Source: Pseudomonadota bacterium
GTDB taxonomy: Bacteria; Pseudomonadota; Alphaproteobacteria; Rhodospirillales; Magnetospirillaceae
DNA: 64,000 bases
Assembly: GCA_021781575.1 (NCBI GenBank)
Contig: JAJXWP010000016.1
Location: 22,882-86,881, forward strand
Direction: 5' to 3'
A program made the position numbers and the translations under genes. The notes under the pieces were generated by a model. The model had not been told where the DNA came from, made no database searches, and saw only the letters and a list, made by a program, of their open reading frames with translations. Positions 54,235 through 63,877 of this stretch are shown here, piece by piece (positions within the stretch are counted from its first letter, which is position 1; every line of letters begins with the position of its first letter).

Positions 54235-55994
54235 TGTGCGGCATCGCCGGCATCATGGCGGCCGACGGCGCCGCGGTCGACGAGCGGACCCTGGCGTCGC
54301 TGGCCGAGGCGCTGGCGCATCGCGGGCCGGATGGACGCGGCATCTATCGCCAGGATGGTGTCGGCCTGGTACACACCCGCCTGGCGATCATCGATCTGCT
54401 TACCGGCGACCAACCGCTGGTCGGCCCCGACGGCCTGGCCCTGGTGGCCAACGGCGAGATATACAACCATGTCGAACTGAGGGAGGAACTGGCCGGCGTC
54501 GCCTTCGCCACCGGATCGGACTGCGAACCGCCTCTAGCCTTGTACCAACGCCACGGCCTGGATTTTTCCGCCCGCCTGCGAGGCATGTACGCCATCGCGC
54601 TCCATGACCGGCGGCGCCGGCGGCTGGTGCTGTGCCGGGACCCGTTCGGCATCAAGCCGCTCTATTACGCCGAGACCGCCGGCGCCTTCGTCTTCGCCTC
54701 CGAGCTTCAGGCCATCCTGGCGACCGGCCTGGTCGCCCGACAGTTGCGCCGGGAAGCGCGCGACGAGTTGCTCAATCTGCAATTCACCACCGGTGCCGAG
54801 ACGATGTTCGCCGGCATCCGGCGCCTGCTGCCCGGCGAGATCATTGCCGTCGAAGCCGGCCGCATTGTCGAACGGCGTCGCCTGGACGCTCTGCCGGAGG
54901 GGGGGTGCGATCATCGTGACAAGGCCGATGCCTTGTCCGAACTGGACCGCGTGATGATGGAATCGGTGCTGCTGCACCAGCGATCGGACGTTCCTTACGG
55001 CATGTTTCTGTCGGGCGGCATCGACAGCTCGGTCCTTCTAGCCCTGATGGCCAGGCTCAACCCGCGGCCGGTGCTGGCGTTCACCGCGCGCTTTCCGGGG
55101 GCGGCGGTTCCCGACGAAAGCGCCCACGCCCGCCAGGTCGCCGAGGCGGCCGGGGCCGAACATGTGGAGGTCGATGTCGGGGAAGGCGACTTCTGGTCGC
55201 TCTTGCCGGCGATCGCCGAGCGCGTCGACGACCCGGTCGCCGACTATGCCGTCCTGCCCACCTATAAACTGGCGGCGGAAGCGCGGCGCTCGGTGAAGGT
55301 GATCCTGTCGGGGGAAGGGGGGGACGAACTGTTCGGCGGCTACGGCCGCTACCGGGGTGCCATGCGCCCCTGGCCCCTGACCAGGCCGATGCGGCGACGC
55401 AGCCATTTCGCCGGTCTGGGTGTGTTGCGCGACGAAAGCATGGCCTGGCGGGCCGCCTATGCGGAGGTTGACCGGCGGGAGCGCCACCGGCCAGGCCGCA
55501 CGCCACTGCAGGTGGCGCAGGCGGTGGATTGCGCCGACTGGCTGCCCAACGACCTTCTGGTCAAGCTCGATCGCTGCCTGATGGCCCACGGTATCGAAGG
55601 CCGGGTGCCGTTCCTCGACCCGATGGTGGCCGCTCTCGCCTATCGACTGCCCGACGGCATGAAGGTTCACCGCCAGTTGGGGAAATGGCTGTTGCGTTCG
55701 TGGCTGGCCCGGATCCTCCCGATATCCAAGCCGTTTTCACGCAAGCGCGGCTTCACCGTGCCGGTCGAGGAATGGATCGCCCGGCGCCCGCATCTGGGTG
55801 GGCTGCTGGCGGCGCAACCGGGGATCCAGGAGATCTGTCGTCCGGGTTCCGTCCAGGCGCTGTTCCGTCAGCCCGACAAGCGTACCGGATTTGCCGCCTG
55901 GACCTTGCTGTTCTATGCTTTGTGGCATCGCAGCCACGTCGCCGGCCTCAAGCCGCAAGGTGACGTTTTCGAGACATTGAGCAGCAAGGGCTGA
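54234..55994 (+). CDS. asnB: Glutamine-hydrolysing asparagine synthase family
   Basis: 586 aa. The N-terminal Ntn glutaminase domain starts MCGIAGIM (nucleophile Cys2) with HTRLAIID and LVANGEIYNH. The C-terminal synthetase domain has the PP-loop SGGIDSSVLLALMAR (about residues 260-274) and LSGEGGDELFGGYGRY (about 355-370). It transfers ammonia from glutamine to an aspartyl- or other acyl-adenylate. Location after a GT4 gene suggests it may belong to the subgroup that amidates sugar acids in surface polysaccharides rather than free aspartate; this is inference. Followed after 5 bp by pyrC. Confidence 0.9.
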   Translation: MCGIAGIMAADGAAVDERTLASLAEALAHRGPDGRGIYRQDGVGLVHTRLAIIDLLTGDQPLVGPDGLALVANGEIYNHVELREELAGVAFATGSDCEPPLALYQRHGLDFSARLRGMYAIALHDRRRRRLVLCRDPFGIKPLYYAETAGAFVFASELQAILATGLVARQLRREARDELLNLQFTTGAETMFAGIRRLLPGEIIAVEAGRIVERRRLDALPEGGCDHRDKADALSELDRVMMESVLLHQRSDVPYGMFLSGGIDSSVLLALMARLNPRPVLAFTARFPGAAVPDESAHARQVAEAAGAEHVEVDVGEGDFWSLLPAIAERVDDPVADYAVLPTYKLAAEARRSVKVILSGEGGDELFGGYGRYRGAMRPWPLTRPMRRRSHFAGLGVLRDESMAWRAAYAEVDRRERHRPGRTPLQVAQAVDCADWLPNDLLVKLDRCLMAHGIEGRVPFLDPMVAALAYRLPDGMKVHRQLGKWLLRSWLARILPISKPFSRKRGFTVPVEEWIARRPHLGGLLAAQPGIQEICRPGSVQALFRQPDKRTGFAAWTLLFYALWHRSHVAGLKPQGDVFETLSSKG

Positions 55995-55999
55995 CAATC

Positions 56000-57313
56000 A
56001 TGTTCGACCTTTTCCTCAAGGGCGGCCATGTGGCTACGCCAGGCGGCATCGTAGCGGCCGACCTGGCGGTGCGCCGGGGCCGTATCGCCGCCATCGGTGC
56101 GCTGTCCGGGGCAGCGGCCGAGGTCATCGACATTACCGGCCTGACTGTGTTGCCTGGGGTCATCGACACCCAGGTGCATCTGCGCGAACCGGGCCTCGAG
56201 TACAAGGAGGATCTGGCGACCGGCACCGCCGCCGCGGCCTTAGGCGGCGTCACTGCGGTCTGCGAGATGCCCAATACCAAGCCTTCGACCACGACCGCCG
56301 AGGCGCTGGCCGACAAGCTGGCGCGGGCCAAGGGGCGAGCCTGGGTCGACCATGCCTTCTTCCTTGGCGCCGCAGCGGAAAACATCGACGAACTGGGGCG
56401 GCTGGAACGCCTGCCCGGCTGCGCCGGCATCAAGCTGTTCATGGGCTCCTCGACCGGCAGCCTGCTGGTCGATGACGAGCAATTGCTGACTCGCGCCTTG
56501 GCCAACGGCCGGCGGCGCATGGCCGTCCATGCCGAAGACGAAGCTCGTCTCAAGGAACGCCGGGGCCTGGTCGAAGGGGGAGCCCCGCCGGCCATGCACC
56601 CGGAATGGCGCGACACCCGGACCGCCGTCCTGGCGACCGAGAGGCTGCTTCGCCTGGCCAAGGCGGCCGGCCGGCAGATCCATGTGCTGCATGTCAGCAC
56701 GGCCGAGGAAATGACGCTGTTGGCCGAAGCGAAGGATTTCGCCAGCGTCGAGGTGACGCCGCAGCATCTGACTTTGGCCGCCCCCGAATGTTATGAACGC
56801 CTTGGCACCTATGCCCAGATGAACCCACCGATTCGCGGCGAAGAACACCGGCAAGCCCTGTGGCGCGCGGTCGAGCAGGGGGTTGTCGACGTCATCGGGT
56901 CCGACCATGCGCCGCATAGCCGCGAGGAAAAGGCCAAGCCCTATCCGCAGAGCCCATCGGGGATGACCGGCGTGCAGACCTTGGTTCCGGTCATGCTCGA
57001 CCATGTGACGGCCGGCCGGCTCAGCCTGGAGCGCTTCGTCGACCTGACCAGCGCCGGCCCCGCGCGTATCTACGGTCTGGCCGGCAAGGGCCGCATCGCC
57101 GTCGGCTATGACGCCGACTTCACCGTGGTCGATCTCAAGGCGCGGCGGCGTATCAGCAATATGTGGATCGCCAGCAAATGCGGCTGGACGCCGTTCGACG
57201 GCATGCAGGTCACCGGTTGGCCGATCGCGACCATCATCCGTGGCCAGGTGGTCATGCGCGAAGACACGCTGCTCGGCGACCCCCGCGGCGAGCCTCTGCG
57301 GTATTGGGGTTAA
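56000..57313 (+). CDS. pyrC: Dihydroorotase, class I
   Basis: 437 aa. Metal ligands and substrate motifs are complete: DTQVHLREPGLEYKED (about residues 54-69), GIKLFMGSSTG (about 146), MAVHAEDEA, IHVLHVSTAEE and VIGSDHAPHS with the catalytic Asp (about 302). It cyclises carbamoyl aspartate in pyrimidine synthesis. It begins 5 bp after the asparagine synthase stop. The convergent TetR gene overlaps its last codon by 4 bp. Confidence 0.94.
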   Translation: MFDLFLKGGHVATPGGIVAADLAVRRGRIAAIGALSGAAAEVIDITGLTVLPGVIDTQVHLREPGLEYKEDLATGTAAAALGGVTAVCEMPNTKPSTTTAEALADKLARAKGRAWVDHAFFLGAAAENIDELGRLERLPGCAGIKLFMGSSTGSLLVDDEQLLTRALANGRRRMAVHAEDEARLKERRGLVEGGAPPAMHPEWRDTRTAVLATERLLRLAKAAGRQIHVLHVSTAEEMTLLAEAKDFASVEVTPQHLTLAAPECYERLGTYAQMNPPIRGEEHRQALWRAVEQGVVDVIGSDHAPHSREEKAKPYPQSPSGMTGVQTLVPVMLDHVTAGRLSLERFVDLTSAGPARIYGLAGKGRIAVGYDADFTVVDLKARRRISNMWIASKCGWTPFDGMQVTGWPIATIIRGQVVMREDTLLGDPRGEPLRYWG

Positions 57314-57930
57314 GCTCCGATCGCTTTGAGGAAGGCGTCGACGACGATGCCCACATGCTCGCGGATTTCCGACCCGACCGGGGCGCGGGTCGGATTGAAC
57401 AGAGCGCGCAATTGCAGGTCTCCCCGCAGCATGCCGAGGAACAGGGCGGCCGCCCTGTTCGGCTGCGACAACGCGACGCCCTCCTGCGAACAGCGCTCGG
57501 CCAAGCGGGTGGACAGCCGGCCGGTGGCTGCCTCCGGTCCAAGCCGGTAGAACAGGTCGCCCACTTCCGGCATGCGGCCGCTTTCGGCCAGTACCAGGCG
57601 GTAGAGGGCAAGGCCGCGCGGGGACAGGACGGTCTCCAAGTAGGCGATGCCGACCCGGCGGAGGAAATCCTTCAGATCGGTGGCCTCGGGGGCATCCAGG
57701 TTGGCGGTGACGTCGGCGGTGCGCTGTTCGACGATGGCTTTCAGCAGGCCCGCCTTGCTGCCGAAGTGGCAGTACAAAGTTTCCTTTGAGCCGCCGGCCC
57801 GTTCGACGACGGCGTCCATGCTGGCGCCGGCATAACCGCGTTCGAGGAACACCTCGGCGGCGGCATCGACAATGTCGCGGCTGCGGCGCGCTGCGCGGCT
57901 GGTGACGCTCCGCGTGGGGGTGTCGTTCAT
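57310..57930 (-). CDS. TetR-family repressor of the adjacent efflux pair
   Basis: 206 aa. The N-terminal HTH covers about residues 20-62, with recognition region MDAVVERAGGSKETLYCHF. The C-terminal part resembles AefR-like TetR C-terminal domains. It is divergent from the membrane-fusion/MFS efflux genes, and near-palindromic GTACGG-type sites lie between them (57972-57985 and 58038-58057). The usual arrangement is repression of the pump and autorepression, relieved by a pump substrate. Confidence 0.87.
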   Translation of the reverse strand: MNDTPTRSVTSRAARRSRDIVDAAAEVFLERGYAGASMDAVVERAGGSKETLYCHFGSKAGLLKAIVEQRTADVTANLDAPEATDLKDFLRRVGIAYLETVLSPRGLALYRLVLAESGRMPEVGDLFYRLGPEAATGRLSTRLAERCSQEGVALSQPNRAAALFLGMLRGDLQLRALFNPTRAPVGSEIREHVGIVVDAFLKAIGA

Positions 57931-57971
57931 CGCTCCGCCTATAGTGGTTGGTCGTCTCTCGATATAACGCT

Positions 57972-57985
57972 CCGTACGGTACGGT
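57972..57985. promoter_or_regulatory. GTACGG-rich site, candidate TetR operator 1
   Basis: CCGTACGGTACGGT contains overlapping GTACGGT/CCGTAC half-sites like those of the better operator at 58038-58057. It lies about 42 bp upstream of the TetR start, a position suited to autorepression. Confidence 0.45.
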
Positions 57986-58037
57986 CAAGACACATGCACT
58001 GGCCTCTTGACCGAGGGCGGCCCTATTCTCATATTGG

Positions 58038-58057
58038 ACCGTACTATACGGTACGGT
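58038..58057. promoter_or_regulatory. Palindromic TetR operator candidate upstream of the efflux genes
   Basis: ACCGTAC-N6-GTACGGT, a perfect 7-bp inverted repeat with a 6-bp centre. It ends 22 bp before the chosen ATG of the membrane-fusion gene. Together with the half-sites at 57972-57985 it marks the likely binding of the divergent TetR repressor. Confidence 0.65.
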
Positions 58058-58079
58058 TTATTTGATGAAAGGGATGGCC

Positions 58080-59198
58080 ATGGGTGGCGAGGCGAAGAGC
58101 GGCTGGCGGCAGCTGGTGGCGCGGATTGCGGGCGCCGGCGCGGCGGCCGGCGTTCTCGGCGGTGCCGGCCTATGGGGCTATGACTGGTGGATCGCCGGGC
58201 GATTCGAGCAATCTACCGACGATGCCTATGTCAAGGCCGACTACACCACCGTCGCGCCCAAGGTCTCGGGCTATGTCGCCGCGGTGCTGGTGCGGGACAA
58301 CCAACCGGTGGCGGCCGGGCAGGTGCTGGCGCGGATCGATGACGCCGATTTCCGGACCGCCCTGGATCAGGCGCACGCCGAGGTCGCTGCCGGTGAGGCC
58401 GGTTTAGCCAATATCCGGGCGCAAATCGAACAGCAGCGGCTGGTGATCGCCGAGGCTCATGCCACCGTCGCCGCCGACGAGGCCGAGCAGGGATTCGCCC
58501 GGCAGGACTTCGACCGCTATCGCGAGCTGTTCAAGACCGGCTTCGGCACGTCGCGCCGAGCGCAGCAGGCAGAGGCCGACATCCAGGAAAAGACCGCCAC
58601 CCTGCAGCGGGACCAGGCCCGGCAGGCGGCGGCGGAGCAGCAAATCGACGTATTGACCAGCGCCGAGGCCAAGGCCGATGCCGACCTTCGGCGCGAGCAG
58701 GCGGTGGCCCGCCAGGCTCAATTGAACCTGGGCTACACCACTGTCGTCGCGCCGATCGCCGGCACCGTCGGCAATCGGTCGCTAAGGGTCGGCCAGTACG
58801 TCCAGGCGGGGACGCAACTGATGGCCGTGGTGCCGCTGCAGGCCGTCTATGTGGTGGGGAATTTCAAGGAGACCCAGTTGACCCATGTCGAGAAGGGGCA
58901 GTCGGTGAAGATCACCGTGGACAGCTTTCCCGGCCAGGTGATTCACGGCCGGGTCGACAGCCTGGCCCCGGCTGCCGGGCAGGAATTCGCCTTGCTGCCG
59001 CCCGACAACGCCACCGGCAACTTCACCAAGATCGTGCAGCGCATTCCGGTGAAGATCGCGCTGAGGGGAGACGACCCCATGGTTGGGCGGCTGCGCCCCG
59101 GCATGTCGGTGGAAACCACCATCGATACCAAGGCCGCCGTGCTTGCCGCGGCAGCGGACGACGAGCGGCGCGAGGGGCACAGGCTTGCCAGCCGGTAG
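58080..59198 (+). CDS. HlyD/EmrA-type membrane fusion protein
   Basis: 372 aa. One N-terminal membrane anchor (about residues 15-38) is followed by a periplasmic barrel-sandwich/lipoyl half (DDAYVKADYTTVAPKVSGYV, about 50-70), a long coiled-coil hairpin (about 90-205) and the second half (GYTTVVAPIAGTVGNRSLRV). It links an inner-membrane MFS pump to an outer-membrane channel. ATG 58080 has AAAGGG 6 bases upstream; ATGs at 58065 and 58074 are alternatives. The MFS partner follows 8 bp after its stop codon. No TolC-like gene is nearby. Confidence 0.9.
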   Translation: MGGEAKSGWRQLVARIAGAGAAAGVLGGAGLWGYDWWIAGRFEQSTDDAYVKADYTTVAPKVSGYVAAVLVRDNQPVAAGQVLARIDDADFRTALDQAHAEVAAGEAGLANIRAQIEQQRLVIAEAHATVAADEAEQGFARQDFDRYRELFKTGFGTSRRAQQAEADIQEKTATLQRDQARQAAAEQQIDVLTSAEAKADADLRREQAVARQAQLNLGYTTVVAPIAGTVGNRSLRVGQYVQAGTQLMAVVPLQAVYVVGNFKETQLTHVEKGQSVKITVDSFPGQVIHGRVDSLAPAAGQEFALLPPDNATGNFTKIVQRIPVKIALRGDDPMVGRLRPGMSVETTIDTKAAVLAAAADDERREGHRLASR

Positions 59199-59206
59199 GT
59201 GCAGAG

Positions 59207-60814
59207 ATGTCCGCAAGGCAGGCCGTTACCCTTCCCGAAATCCCGCCGATGACGCCGGCCGCCACGCCGCTCGCCGTCGGGGCCAAGACCTGGATCGCCG
59301 TCCTGGGGTCGATGCTGGGCGCCTTCATGGCGGTCCTCAACATCCAGATCACCAATGCGTCGCTGCCGGAAATCCAGGGGGGCATAGGCGCCGGCATCGA
59401 CGACGGCGGCTGGGTCGTTACCGCCTATCTGGTCGGCGAGATCGTGGTCATCCCATTGTCCGATTTCCTCAGCCGGGTGTTCTCGCCGCGTCGCTACCTG
59501 ATCGCCAACGCCGTCTTGTTTCTGGTGTTCTCCGGGCTGTGCGCCTTCGCCGGCAATCTGCAGCAGATGATCGTGCTGCGGGCCGTACAGGGCTTCACCG
59601 GGGGAGTGCTCATCCCCATGGCCTTCACCATCGTGGTGACCATGCTGCCGCCGGCCAGGCGGCCGCTGGGCCTTGCGCTGTTCTCCCTGACCGCCACATT
59701 CGCCCCGGCCATCGGTCCGACCATCGGCGGCTATCTGACCGAGAACTACGGCTGGCAGTATATTTTCTACATCAACATGGTCCCCGGCCTGATCATGCTG
59801 GCGGCGCTGGCCTATGCGCTGGAAGCCAAACCGATGCAACTGCATCTGCTGAAGAGCGGTGACTGGCCTGGGGTGGTGACCATGGCGGTGGGGCTGGCCG
59901 CCTTGCAGACCGTGCTGGAAGAGGGAAACAAGGATGACTGGTTCGGTTCACCCTTCATCGTCAGGCTCAGTGTTCTGGCGGCGGTGTCCCTGACCCTGTT
60001 CGTCGGCATCGAGCTGACCGCGCGGCGCCCCCTGGTCAATCTCCGGCTGTTGGCCCGGCGCAATTTCGGGCTGGGGACCCTGAGCAATACCCTGGTCGGC
60101 TTCGCCCTTTACGGCTCGGTGTTTCTGCTGCCGCTCTACCTGTCTCAGACCCAGGGCTACAACGCCCAGCAGGTGGGCGCCGTGATGGCCTGGACCGGTT
60201 TGCCGCAGTTGGTGCTGATACCGTTCGTGCCGGCACTGATGAAGCGCGTTGATGCCCGCCGTCTGGCGGCAGGCGGCATGTTGGTGTTCGCCATGAGCTG
60301 CCTGATGAACATTCAGCTGTCGAGCAATTACGGCGGCGACCAGTTCCTTTGGCCCAATATCCTGCGAGCGTTCGGCCAGGCGGCGGTGCTGACGCCGCTT
60401 GCCGCCATCACCACAGCCGGGATCGAGGCGGCGAACGCCGGCGCCGCCTCCGGCCTGTTCAACATGATGCGCAATCTGGGCGGCGCTTTCGGTACCGCGA
60501 CCCTCGAGACATTCCTGACGAGGCGTGAGCAGTTCCATTCGACGGTGATCAACGGCGGCGTCACGCCGTTTTCTGCGGCGGCGCGGGCTCGTATCGGCGC
60601 CTTGCAGCATTACTTCATGGGGCACGGCGTCAGCGATCCCCAGATAGCCTGGCACCAGGCGGCCGTGACGGTGGGCAGGCTGGTGCACGGCCAGGCGATG
60701 ATCATGGGCTTCGCCGACGCCTTCTGGCTTCTGGGCGCCGTGCTGGTGGTCGCCGCGCTGGCCGCCGCCGGCTTGACCAAGGCCGAGTTGACGGGCGGGC
60801 CGCAGGGGCATTAG
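59207..60814 (+). CDS. DHA2-family (EmrB/QacA-type) MFS multidrug transporter
   Basis: 535 aa with about 14 hydrophobic helices. The family regions SMLGAFMAVLNIQITNASLP (helix 1), GWVVTAYLVGEIVVIPLSDF with the DFLSRVFSPRR loop, RAVQGFTGGVLIPMAF (motif C-like area) and APAIGPTIGGYLTENYGW are clear. The C-terminal tail is short. It exports hydrophobic compounds using the proton gradient, together with the upstream fusion protein. Start ATG 59207. Confidence 0.92.
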   Translation: MSARQAVTLPEIPPMTPAATPLAVGAKTWIAVLGSMLGAFMAVLNIQITNASLPEIQGGIGAGIDDGGWVVTAYLVGEIVVIPLSDFLSRVFSPRRYLIANAVLFLVFSGLCAFAGNLQQMIVLRAVQGFTGGVLIPMAFTIVVTMLPPARRPLGLALFSLTATFAPAIGPTIGGYLTENYGWQYIFYINMVPGLIMLAALAYALEAKPMQLHLLKSGDWPGVVTMAVGLAALQTVLEEGNKDDWFGSPFIVRLSVLAAVSLTLFVGIELTARRPLVNLRLLARRNFGLGTLSNTLVGFALYGSVFLLPLYLSQTQGYNAQQVGAVMAWTGLPQLVLIPFVPALMKRVDARRLAAGGMLVFAMSCLMNIQLSSNYGGDQFLWPNILRAFGQAAVLTPLAAITTAGIEAANAGAASGLFNMMRNLGGAFGTATLETFLTRREQFHSTVINGGVTPFSAAARARIGALQHYFMGHGVSDPQIAWHQAAVTVGRLVHGQAMIMGFADAFWLLGAVLVVAALAAAGLTKAELTGGPQGH

Positions 60815-60979
60815 AGGGCGAGGTGGTTGCGCCCCATTCCGCCTTCCAGTTGGCGCGGGATCCGGCTACTCTGACGTTCAAGCGGCAAGCCGCAGCGTTG
60901 CCTCCTGCGCCGGCAGGAAGCGGCCAAGCTGAAGGACGGTCAACCGGGGGCCGGCTGGACGGCGCCCAAGGAGGTGGCA

Positions 60980-61963
<984 letters not shown>

Positions 61964-61969
61964 GCTGAA

Positions 61970-62599
61970 ATGAACTCCGAACTTCTTGAATTCACGCGGC
62001 AGGCGCTCACCAAGGGCGTCGAACGCTCCGAGATCGAACGGACCCTCAGGCAAGCCGGCTGGGATGCGGCGGATGCTGAGGCCGCTGTCGGGGCCTTCGC
62101 CGATCTCAAATTTCCCGTTCCTGTTCCTCGACCCAGGCCGTATCTCTCTGCTGCGGAAGTGTTCATCTATCTCGTAATGTTTACAGCGCTTTATGATACC
62201 GCCTACAGCCTCGGTGCGATGATGTTTCACTTCATTGACCGTGCATTTCCGGATCCCGCCCAGATGCGCCAGTGGAACGGTTTCAACGCGGCTGTTCGGT
62301 GGAACATATCCTGTTTGCTGGTTGCCTTTCCGTTGTTCATTTTCACTTTTCGTTCCACCAACAAGGCTGTTCTCGCCAACCCCACTCGGCGCAGCTCCCG
62401 GCCACGGAAATGGCTGACCTATCTAACGCTGTTTGTGGCTGCCGTCACTCTGACCGGCGATGTGATTGGCCTCGTCTATAATGTCCTTGGCGGGGAACTG
62501 ACTATCCGCTTTGGATTGAAGGTGGCGACCGTTGCGATTATCGCGGGCGGGGTTTTTGCCTACTTCCTGACCGATGTGCGGAAAGAGGAAACGGCATGA
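61970..62599 (+). CDS. DUF5671-type membrane protein
   Basis: 209 aa. The N-terminal about 45 residues are a small helical UBA/SHOCT-like module (LLEFTRQALTKGVERSEIER, ending LRQAGW). Four or five hydrophobic helices follow, beginning YLSAAEVFIYLVMFTALYDT and ending with IIAGGVFAYFLTD. DUF5671 proteins are inner-membrane proteins of unknown function. Its stop overlaps the ATG of the next gene (ATGA at 62596), so the two are a coupled pair. Confidence 0.75.
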   Translation: MNSELLEFTRQALTKGVERSEIERTLRQAGWDAADAEAAVGAFADLKFPVPVPRPRPYLSAAEVFIYLVMFTALYDTAYSLGAMMFHFIDRAFPDPAQMRQWNGFNAAVRWNISCLLVAFPLFIFTFRSTNKAVLANPTRRSSRPRKWLTYLTLFVAAVTLTGDVIGLVYNVLGGELTIRFGLKVATVAIIAGGVFAYFLTDVRKEETA

Positions 62600-63033
62600 G
62601 AATCCAGCCGGCGAACCTGTTCGCGATCGGATCCAGCGTCGTCGTGGTGGCGGCAATTTGCGCCGGGATTGTCAGCATCGAGTCGCCGCACGAGGCGCGG
62701 TTGCGGAGATTGGACGAGCAGCGAGTCCATGATCTTCAGTTCGTTACTCTGGCAGTAGAAAACTATCACAGGGCACATGACAGGCTTCCGGCTGATCTGG
62801 AGCAACTTGTACAGCCCAATACCCCGGGGAGCCTGTCTCTGACAGACCCGGAATCGAAGACCCTCTACGAGTATAAGGCATTGGGCCAAGACTCATACGA
62901 GTTGTGCGCGCAATTCCACACGACGCTCGATGCGAAATCCGGCGACAACCGCACCAATCACTTCTGGGATCATGGTCCAAGCAGGACTTGCTTCCGGATC
63001 GACTCTCGCCTTCCCTCTAAGCCGTTGGAATAA
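62596..63033 (+). CDS. Small anchored periplasmic protein, partner of the DUF5671 protein
   Basis: 145 aa. An uncleaved-looking N-terminal hydrophobic helix (about residues 8-28) precedes a soluble periplasmic part. The stretch FVTLAVENYHRAHDRLPADL resembles the pattern after the hydrophobic helix in pseudopilin-like proteins, but no prepilin cleavage motif is visible. Two cysteines (CAQF and RTCFRI) could form a disulfide. It is co-translated with the DUF5671 gene; function unknown. Confidence 0.65.
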   Translation: MRIQPANLFAIGSSVVVVAAICAGIVSIESPHEARLRRLDEQRVHDLQFVTLAVENYHRAHDRLPADLEQLVQPNTPGSLSLTDPESKTLYEYKALGQDSYELCAQFHTTLDAKSGDNRTNHFWDHGPSRTCFRIDSRLPSKPLE

Positions 63034-63045
63034 CGCCGAAAGTGC

Positions 63046-63792
63046 TTAGCGAGCCAGGTAGTCGTGCAACACCCTCCCATAGGGCAGGGTGAAATCGACG
63101 ACCTGGTGACGTCCGCCGATCACACGCCGGACGGGCAGATCGGCCACCCGGCAGTTCACATGGGGGGTCAGATGCAACCGGGCCGGCCCGTCCCAGGCAC
63201 CATGGATGGTGATGTCCTCAAGGGTGTAGCCGACCAGTTGGGCGATCTTCGGTTTGCCGTCGACGTCGGGAATGAGCTTCAAGTTGACGTTCAGCCGGCG
63301 CAGGCCGGCCATAACCTCGGCCAGCCGGTCTTCCAGGCTGTGGTGCTTGTAGGTCATGGTGCCCAGCGCTACCCGTTCCTCGTCGTAATGCAGGGTTCCG
63401 GTCAGGGTGTCCTTCATCACCGACAGCCGAGGGCATCCGTATTTCTTCGGGAATCCCCAGATTTCGCGGCCGGCGGTGAGCGGGGGTTCGTCGTCGAGAT
63501 ACATCTGGACCGAGAAATTGCAGGGTTCGCCGCGAAAGGTGGCGAAGATTCCGCTGCCGCTTTCCTGATAGTCACCGAACCCCGAACTGTCGGGCATTTT
63601 CATCCATTCGTAATAGCAGAGATTGCCGTCCACTGGCTCGAGCGGTTCCGGCAGGGCAGCGCGAATGGCCGCCGCATCGGTCTCATAGGTAACGATCAGG
63701 TATTCGCGGTGGATGAAGCGGTACGGCCCGACCGGATAACTGGGGCTGAACAGCGGCATCGAGTGGGCGACCAGAATTTCCTGCACGTCCAT
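63046..63792 (-). CDS. adc: Acetoacetate decarboxylase
   Basis: 248 aa. The Schiff-base Lys lies in GREIWGFPKKYGCPRLS (about residues 110-126), the hallmark of the family. Other family segments are SYPVGPYRFIHREYLIVTY and the C-terminal PHVNCRVADLPVRRVIGG. It decarboxylates acetoacetate to acetone and CO2. ATG 63792 is preceded by CCGGAGGTTGATA, a strong site; an upstream in-frame codon at 63831 falls in the palindrome. A large hairpin and a group II intron end lie directly upstream, so its native promoter may be displaced. Confidence 0.92.
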   Translation of the reverse strand: MDVQEILVAHSMPLFSPSYPVGPYRFIHREYLIVTYETDAAAIRAALPEPLEPVDGNLCYYEWMKMPDSSGFGDYQESGSGIFATFRGEPCNFSVQMYLDDEPPLTAGREIWGFPKKYGCPRLSVMKDTLTGTLHYDEERVALGTMTYKHHSLEDRLAEVMAGLRRLNVNLKLIPDVDGKPKIAQLVGYTLEDITIHGAWDGPARLHLTPHVNCRVADLPVRRVIGGRHQVVDFTLPYGRVLHDYLAR

Positions 63793-63812
63793 TATCAACC
63801 TCCGGACCAGAC

Positions 63813-63864
63813 GCCTAATGCACTGACGCAAGCTGAAGATTCAGCTTGCGTCAGTGCATTAGGC
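63813..63864. repeat. Perfect 25-bp inverted repeat with 2-base loop upstream of adc
   Basis: Arm one (63813-63837) begins GCCTAATGCACTGACG and arm two (63840-63864) is its exact complement; only GA separates them. On the plus strand it is followed by TTGATTTTT and could terminate transcription in that direction. On the minus strand it would sit in the adc leader 20 bases before the start codon's ribosome site. It separates the gene from the intron end. Confidence 0.92.
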
Positions 63865-63877
63865 TTGATTTTTGCGC

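Noticed and set aside
56240..57988. 582-aa minus-strand frame across pyrC and the TetR gene
   Set aside because: It overlaps two convincing genes in other frames and lacks domain character.
63813..63864. Palindrome considered as an integron attC site
   Set aside because: attC sites have imperfect arms with R-Y-Y-Y-A-A-C/G-T-T-R-R-R-Y cores; this one is a perfect uninterrupted repeat, and no integron integrase was seen.
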